Below, piece by piece: positions 6,110 to 8,248 of a stretch of 8,248 nucleotides of DNA. Both the position numbers and the translations under genes were made by a program. Source of the stretch: DASPTH01 sp046727575 (GTDB lineage: Bacteria; Actinomycetota; Acidimicrobiia; IMCC26256; DASPTH01); the NCBI GenBank assembly GCA_046727575.1, contig JBKPCV010000013.1, positions 1 through 8,248 on the forward strand, written 5' to 3'. Numbering within the stretch: the first letter of the stretch is position 1; each line of letters starts with the position of its first letter. The notes under the pieces are model-generated. The model saw only the letters and a program-made list of their open reading frames with translations, was not told the origin of the DNA and ran no database searches.

Positions 6110-7140
6110 GTCTCCTGCAACGCGGAGGCGACAGTGCCCCACCGCTCTGCGGCTTGGGGGGACGTCGGCCAGGCGCCGGGCTCGAGGTACGACAGGATGC
6201 GGTCCGCGACGCCGTCGTAGCGCGCGAGCAGTACACGGGGAAGTTCATCCCACGACGCGGTCACTGTGTAGGGCTCGAGCATGTCGTCGGTGAACACCGA
6301 CGCCATGGCGTCCAGGTCACCTGCGCGCATGAGTCGGCGCAGTTCCTCCGCGGCGTCGGCGTAGCCGTGATGCGCGAGGACCGGCTCGTATGTCGGCGTG
6401 CTCGCGTAGAACGCGAGCTGCCGGCGAGCGGCGTCACGGAGCGCCGCCTGCTCTTCCTCCGTGTCGCCGACGATGATGAACACGGGCGCGATGAACGCGA
6501 CGTCGTCGATGGACCGACCCGCTTTGTGCGCGCCGGCTTCGACGGCGGGCCGCACGACGTCCGCGAGGTACTCCCGAGAATGGAACGGGTGCACGTGGAA
6601 CCCGTCGCACACTTCACCGGCCAGCTTGGCGAGGCCCGTGTTGACCCCCGCGATCTGGATCGGGACATCAGGAACGTCGATCGACCCCGGGGAGAAGAAG
6701 TCGGTGAGCAAGGAGAACGAGTAGAAGTCACCGGAGAAGGCGAGTTTCTCCTCACCCTGGAACGCCCGGAAGATCGCGCGGAGGGCGAGCACGTACTCGC
6801 GCATCCGGGCGACGGGCCGTGAGAAGTCTGCCGAGAACCTGCGTTGGACGTGCGCCTTCACCTGCGTACCGAGCCCGAGCTGGAAGTTGCCCCGCGACTG
6901 GTCGGCGAGGTCCCAGGCGATCTGCGCCGTCACCATTGGGCTACGCGGGAACGCGACTGCGATCGACGTGCCGACACCAACATTGCCGCGGCTCGCTTCG
7001 GTCGCGGTCGCGCACGGGAGGAACGGGTTGTGACCGGCCTCCGTGAACCAGATGGTCGAGAATCCGAGACGCGCGGCCTCGACCGCGAGCGGGCCGACGT
7101 CTCGGAGCCGTCGACCGAACCCGTAGGTGTCAAACTTCAC
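6106..7140 (-). CDS. F420-dependent LLM-class oxidoreductase, MSMEG_2256 (TIGR03617) type
   Basis: Luciferase-like TIM-barrel oxidoreductase of 344 residues. The family is the actinobacterial TIGR03617 group, predicted to use coenzyme F420; its substrates are not known. Matching features in order are VKFDTY at the start, GFSTIWFTEAGHNPFLP (26-42), GTSIAVAFPRSPM (57-69), GLGTQVKAHVQRRF (89-102), SRPVARMREYVLALRAI (107-123), GDFYSF (137-142) and AGEVCDGFHVHPFH (174-187). The GTG at 7140 is preferred because GGGAG lies 5 nt upstream and family similarity begins there; the in-frame extension to 7383 crosses into the divergent SDR gene. It is the first gene of the LLM-crotonase-BadH-like operon. 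Transcription should start in the short gap before the divergent SDR, under possible control of the palindrome at 7155-7178. Flavin rather than F420 use cannot be excluded from sequence alone. Confidence 0.92.
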   Translation of the reverse strand: MKFDTYGFGRRLRDVGPLAVEAARLGFSTIWFTEAGHNPFLPCATATEASRGNVGVGTSIAVAFPRSPMVTAQIAWDLADQSRGNFQLGLGTQVKAHVQRRFSADFSRPVARMREYVLALRAIFRAFQGEEKLAFSGDFYSFSLLTDFFSPGSIDVPDVPIQIAGVNTGLAKLAGEVCDGFHVHPFHSREYLADVVRPAVEAGAHKAGRSIDDVAFIAPVFIIVGDTEEEQAALRDAARRQLAFYASTPTYEPVLAHHGYADAAEELRRLMRAGDLDAMASVFTDDMLEPYTVTASWDELPRVLLARYDGVADRILSYLEPGAWPTSPQAAERWGTVASALQET

Positions 7141-7154
7141 CGTCTCTCCCTCGA

Positions 7155-7178
7155 CGCACGACCCGTTCGGGTCGCGCG
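7155..7178. promoter_or_regulatory. 24-bp palindrome, candidate operator of the divergent promoters
   Basis: The core CGACCCG-TT-CGGGTCG (7159-7174) is a perfect 7+7 inverted repeat around TT. After one mismatch (7158/7175) three further bases pair on each side (CGC at 7155-7157 with GCG at 7176-7178), so 11 of the 12 base positions per arm outside or at the centre are matched apart from that mismatch and the TT centre. It sits 15 bp from the LLM start and 41 bp from the SDR start, within the 78-bp divergent gap. Size and symmetry suit a dimeric repressor such as a TetR or GntR type. No regulator gene is in the window, so the partner is unknown. A hairpin in the 5' leader of the SDR mRNA is the alternative. 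Confidence 0.5.
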
Positions 7179-7218
7179 ACTCTACGGCGCACGCAGGAGT
7201 TGGCGAGGAGGACGAGCA

Positions 7219-7980
7219 GTGAGTGAATTCCATGGTCGCGTCGCACTGGTCACCGGAGCCGCCGGACGGGGACTCGGCCAGGCGACGGCTCGACGGTTCG
7301 CTCGGGGCGGGGCCACGGTCGTCGTCACCGACATCCACGAGCGGCGTACGCGCGAGGTCGCGGAAGCGATCGCCGCGGACCATCCCGATACAAAGGTGGT
7401 CGGGCTCGCGATGGACGCGGGCGACCGCGGCCAGATCGAAGCCGTGATCGACGAGGTCCTGCGAACGCTCGGTCCCGTGCAGATACTCGTGAACAACGCG
7501 GCTGTGAACGTGATCGGGAGCATCTTCGACTACGACCCGGAGAACTGGGACTGGTGCGTGCGCGTGAACCTGTCAGGTCCGTGGTATCTGTGCCGTGCCA
7601 CGATGCCGTTGATGCGTGATGCGGGCGGCGGCGTGATCGTGAACGTGTCGAGCTTGGCTGCGGACCTCGGCGGCGGGGGTATGGAGGCTCCGTACGCGGT
7701 CACCAAGGGTGGGCTGAACGTGCTCACGCGGTCGTGCGCGCACGAGGGCGGCCGGTACGGGATCCGGGTGAATACGGTGTCGTGCGGTGTGATCGAGGGG
7801 ACGAAGTTCGTCGAGGATCATCCCGAGATCATCGCCGACGCACCTACGATCGTTCCGCTGGGGAGCTATCCGGACGCCGACGAGGTTGCCGAGGCGATTG
7901 CGTTCCTCGCTTCGGATCGGGCGCGGCACATCACCGGCGAGATCCTCGGGATCGCCGCCGGCGCCTATATGCGTACGTGA
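7219..7980 (+). CDS. Short-chain dehydrogenase/reductase
   Basis: Classical SDR of 253 residues, probably an NAD(H)-dependent alcohol or hydroxyacyl-CoA dehydrogenase. It has a Gly-rich loop TGAAGRGLG (12-20), Asp38 after strand 2 (an NAD preference), NNAA (92-95), Asn117, Ser145, Tyr159 and Lys163 (YAVTKGG), and a C-terminal ITGEILGIAAG. The Gly-rich loop has one residue more than TGxxxGxG, and Ser145 to Tyr159 is 14 rather than the usual 13 residues. The start is the GTG at 7219, with AGGAGG (7206-7211) 7 nt upstream. It is divergent from the LLM operon across 78 bp and probably shares its control. It is followed by a stem-loop 30 bp past the stop. It resembles the BadH-like SDR in the NNAxxxVIG region but is clearly a separate subfamily. 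The substrate is unknown. Confidence 0.9.
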   Translation: MSEFHGRVALVTGAAGRGLGQATARRFARGGATVVVTDIHERRTREVAEAIAADHPDTKVVGLAMDAGDRGQIEAVIDEVLRTLGPVQILVNNAAVNVIGSIFDYDPENWDWCVRVNLSGPWYLCRATMPLMRDAGGGVIVNVSSLAADLGGGGMEAPYAVTKGGLNVLTRSCAHEGGRYGIRVNTVSCGVIEGTKFVEDHPEIIADAPTIVPLGSYPDADEVAEAIAFLASDRARHITGEILGIAAGAYMRT

Positions 7981-8009
7981 TGGGCGGAGAGGCTCGCAGC
8001 CACCGACGA

Positions 8010-8047
8010 CGGCCGACGCGACCTTGGGACGGTGGTCGCGTCGGTCG
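8010..8047. terminator. Stem-loop between convergent genes, probable terminator
   Basis: CGGCCGACGCGACC (8010-8023) pairs with GGTCGCGTCGGTCG (8034-8047): 14 pairs, one of them G-U, around a 10-nt loop. It starts 30 bp after the SDR stop and lies 62 bp beyond the stop of the leftward membrane-protein gene. A modest T-rich patch (GCTTGTTT, 8051-8058) follows on the + strand, so it best fits termination of the SDR transcript. It may act on both strands. The long perfect GC stem in a convergent gap is the main support; the U tract is poor, as often in high-GC actinobacteria. Confidence 0.6.
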
Positions 8048-8108
8048 CGAGCTTGTTTGGAGGGGGCGTGAGCCGGTCGGGTGCCGGTGGCCTGGATGAC
8101 GGTGTGAC

Positions 8109-8248
8109 TCAGCGGCGACGGGCGAAGCGCGCGACCGAGAAGGCGCAGAACACGGCGAAGATGCCGGCGCACCACGCGAAGCTCAGCCCCACCCAGTAGG
8201 CGGTGCTGTGCCCGAGGCCGACGGCGTCGGCGCCGCCGAGGGTGAGGC
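8109..8248 (-). CDS. C-terminal end of a membrane protein, probably an MFS-type transporter
   Basis: Only the last 45 codons and a TGA (8109-8111) are in the window; the gene enters from the right edge. The residues are a GADAVGLGHSTAYWVG stretch, a hydrophobic segment LSFAWCAGIFAVFCAFSV long enough for one transmembrane helix, and a basic tail ARFARRR that should stay in the cytoplasm. A last helix with a short positive tail, preceded by a small Gly/Ala loop, is common at the end of drug-efflux type MFS (EmrB/DHA2-like) proteins, but this is a weak basis. It is convergent with the SDR gene across 128 bp. Any other polytopic membrane protein is possible. Confidence 0.55.
   Translation of the reverse strand, partial: LTLGGADAVGLGHSTAYWVGLSFAWCAGIFAVFCAFSVARFARRR

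Noticed and set aside
5264..6220. Rightward open frame of 318 residues across the crotonase gene
   Set aside because: It lies opposite the crotonase-fold gene, has no family motif, and overlaps three well-supported leftward genes.

Overview
The DNA is very rich in G+C (roughly two thirds by eye). Genes are tightly packed, several pairs overlap as ATGA, and GTG and TTG starts occur. Together with an F420-type luciferase-like oxidoreductase, this points to an actinobacterium, possibly an uncultured acidimicrobial or related lineage. The order is an inference and cannot be proven here. I see no tRNA, rRNA, CRISPR array, transposase or phage gene.

Layout, left to right. (1) A leftward block, 1-3421, read from right to left: a RibD-C/DHFR-fold reductase (3421-2735), a zinc-dependent medium-chain alcohol dehydrogenase (2677-1643), a small VOC-fold protein (1646-1188, overlapping the dehydrogenase as ATGA) and an APC amino-acid permease (from 1171, running off the left edge). 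(2) A single rightward gene, 3522-4505, for a family IV (HSL-type) esterase, starting at TTG behind a strong ribosome binding site. (3) A second leftward block, 7140-4533, read from right to left: an F420-dependent LLM oxidoreductase of the MSMEG_2256 type, a crotonase-fold protein lacking both classical hydratase glutamates, and a BadH-like short-chain dehydrogenase. All three are joined by ATGA overlaps. (4) A divergent rightward short-chain dehydrogenase, 7219-7980. It is separated from block 3 by 78 bp holding a 24-bp palindrome that looks like an operator. (5) A convergent 128-bp gap with a 14-bp stem-loop, then the last 45 codons of a leftward membrane protein, probably a transporter.

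The genes fit an accessory catabolic region for a carboxylic, alicyclic or ester substrate. The esterase could release an acid or alcohol and the ADH and SDRs could oxidise alcohols. The LLM enzyme, crotonase-fold protein and BadH-like SDR form one translationally coupled CoA-ester module. The BadH resemblance and the non-hydratase active site of the crotonase suggest a ring-opening or retro-Claisen type step rather than ordinary beta-oxidation. No CoA ligase, acyl-CoA dehydrogenase, thiolase or regulator gene lies in the window, so the substrate stays unknown.
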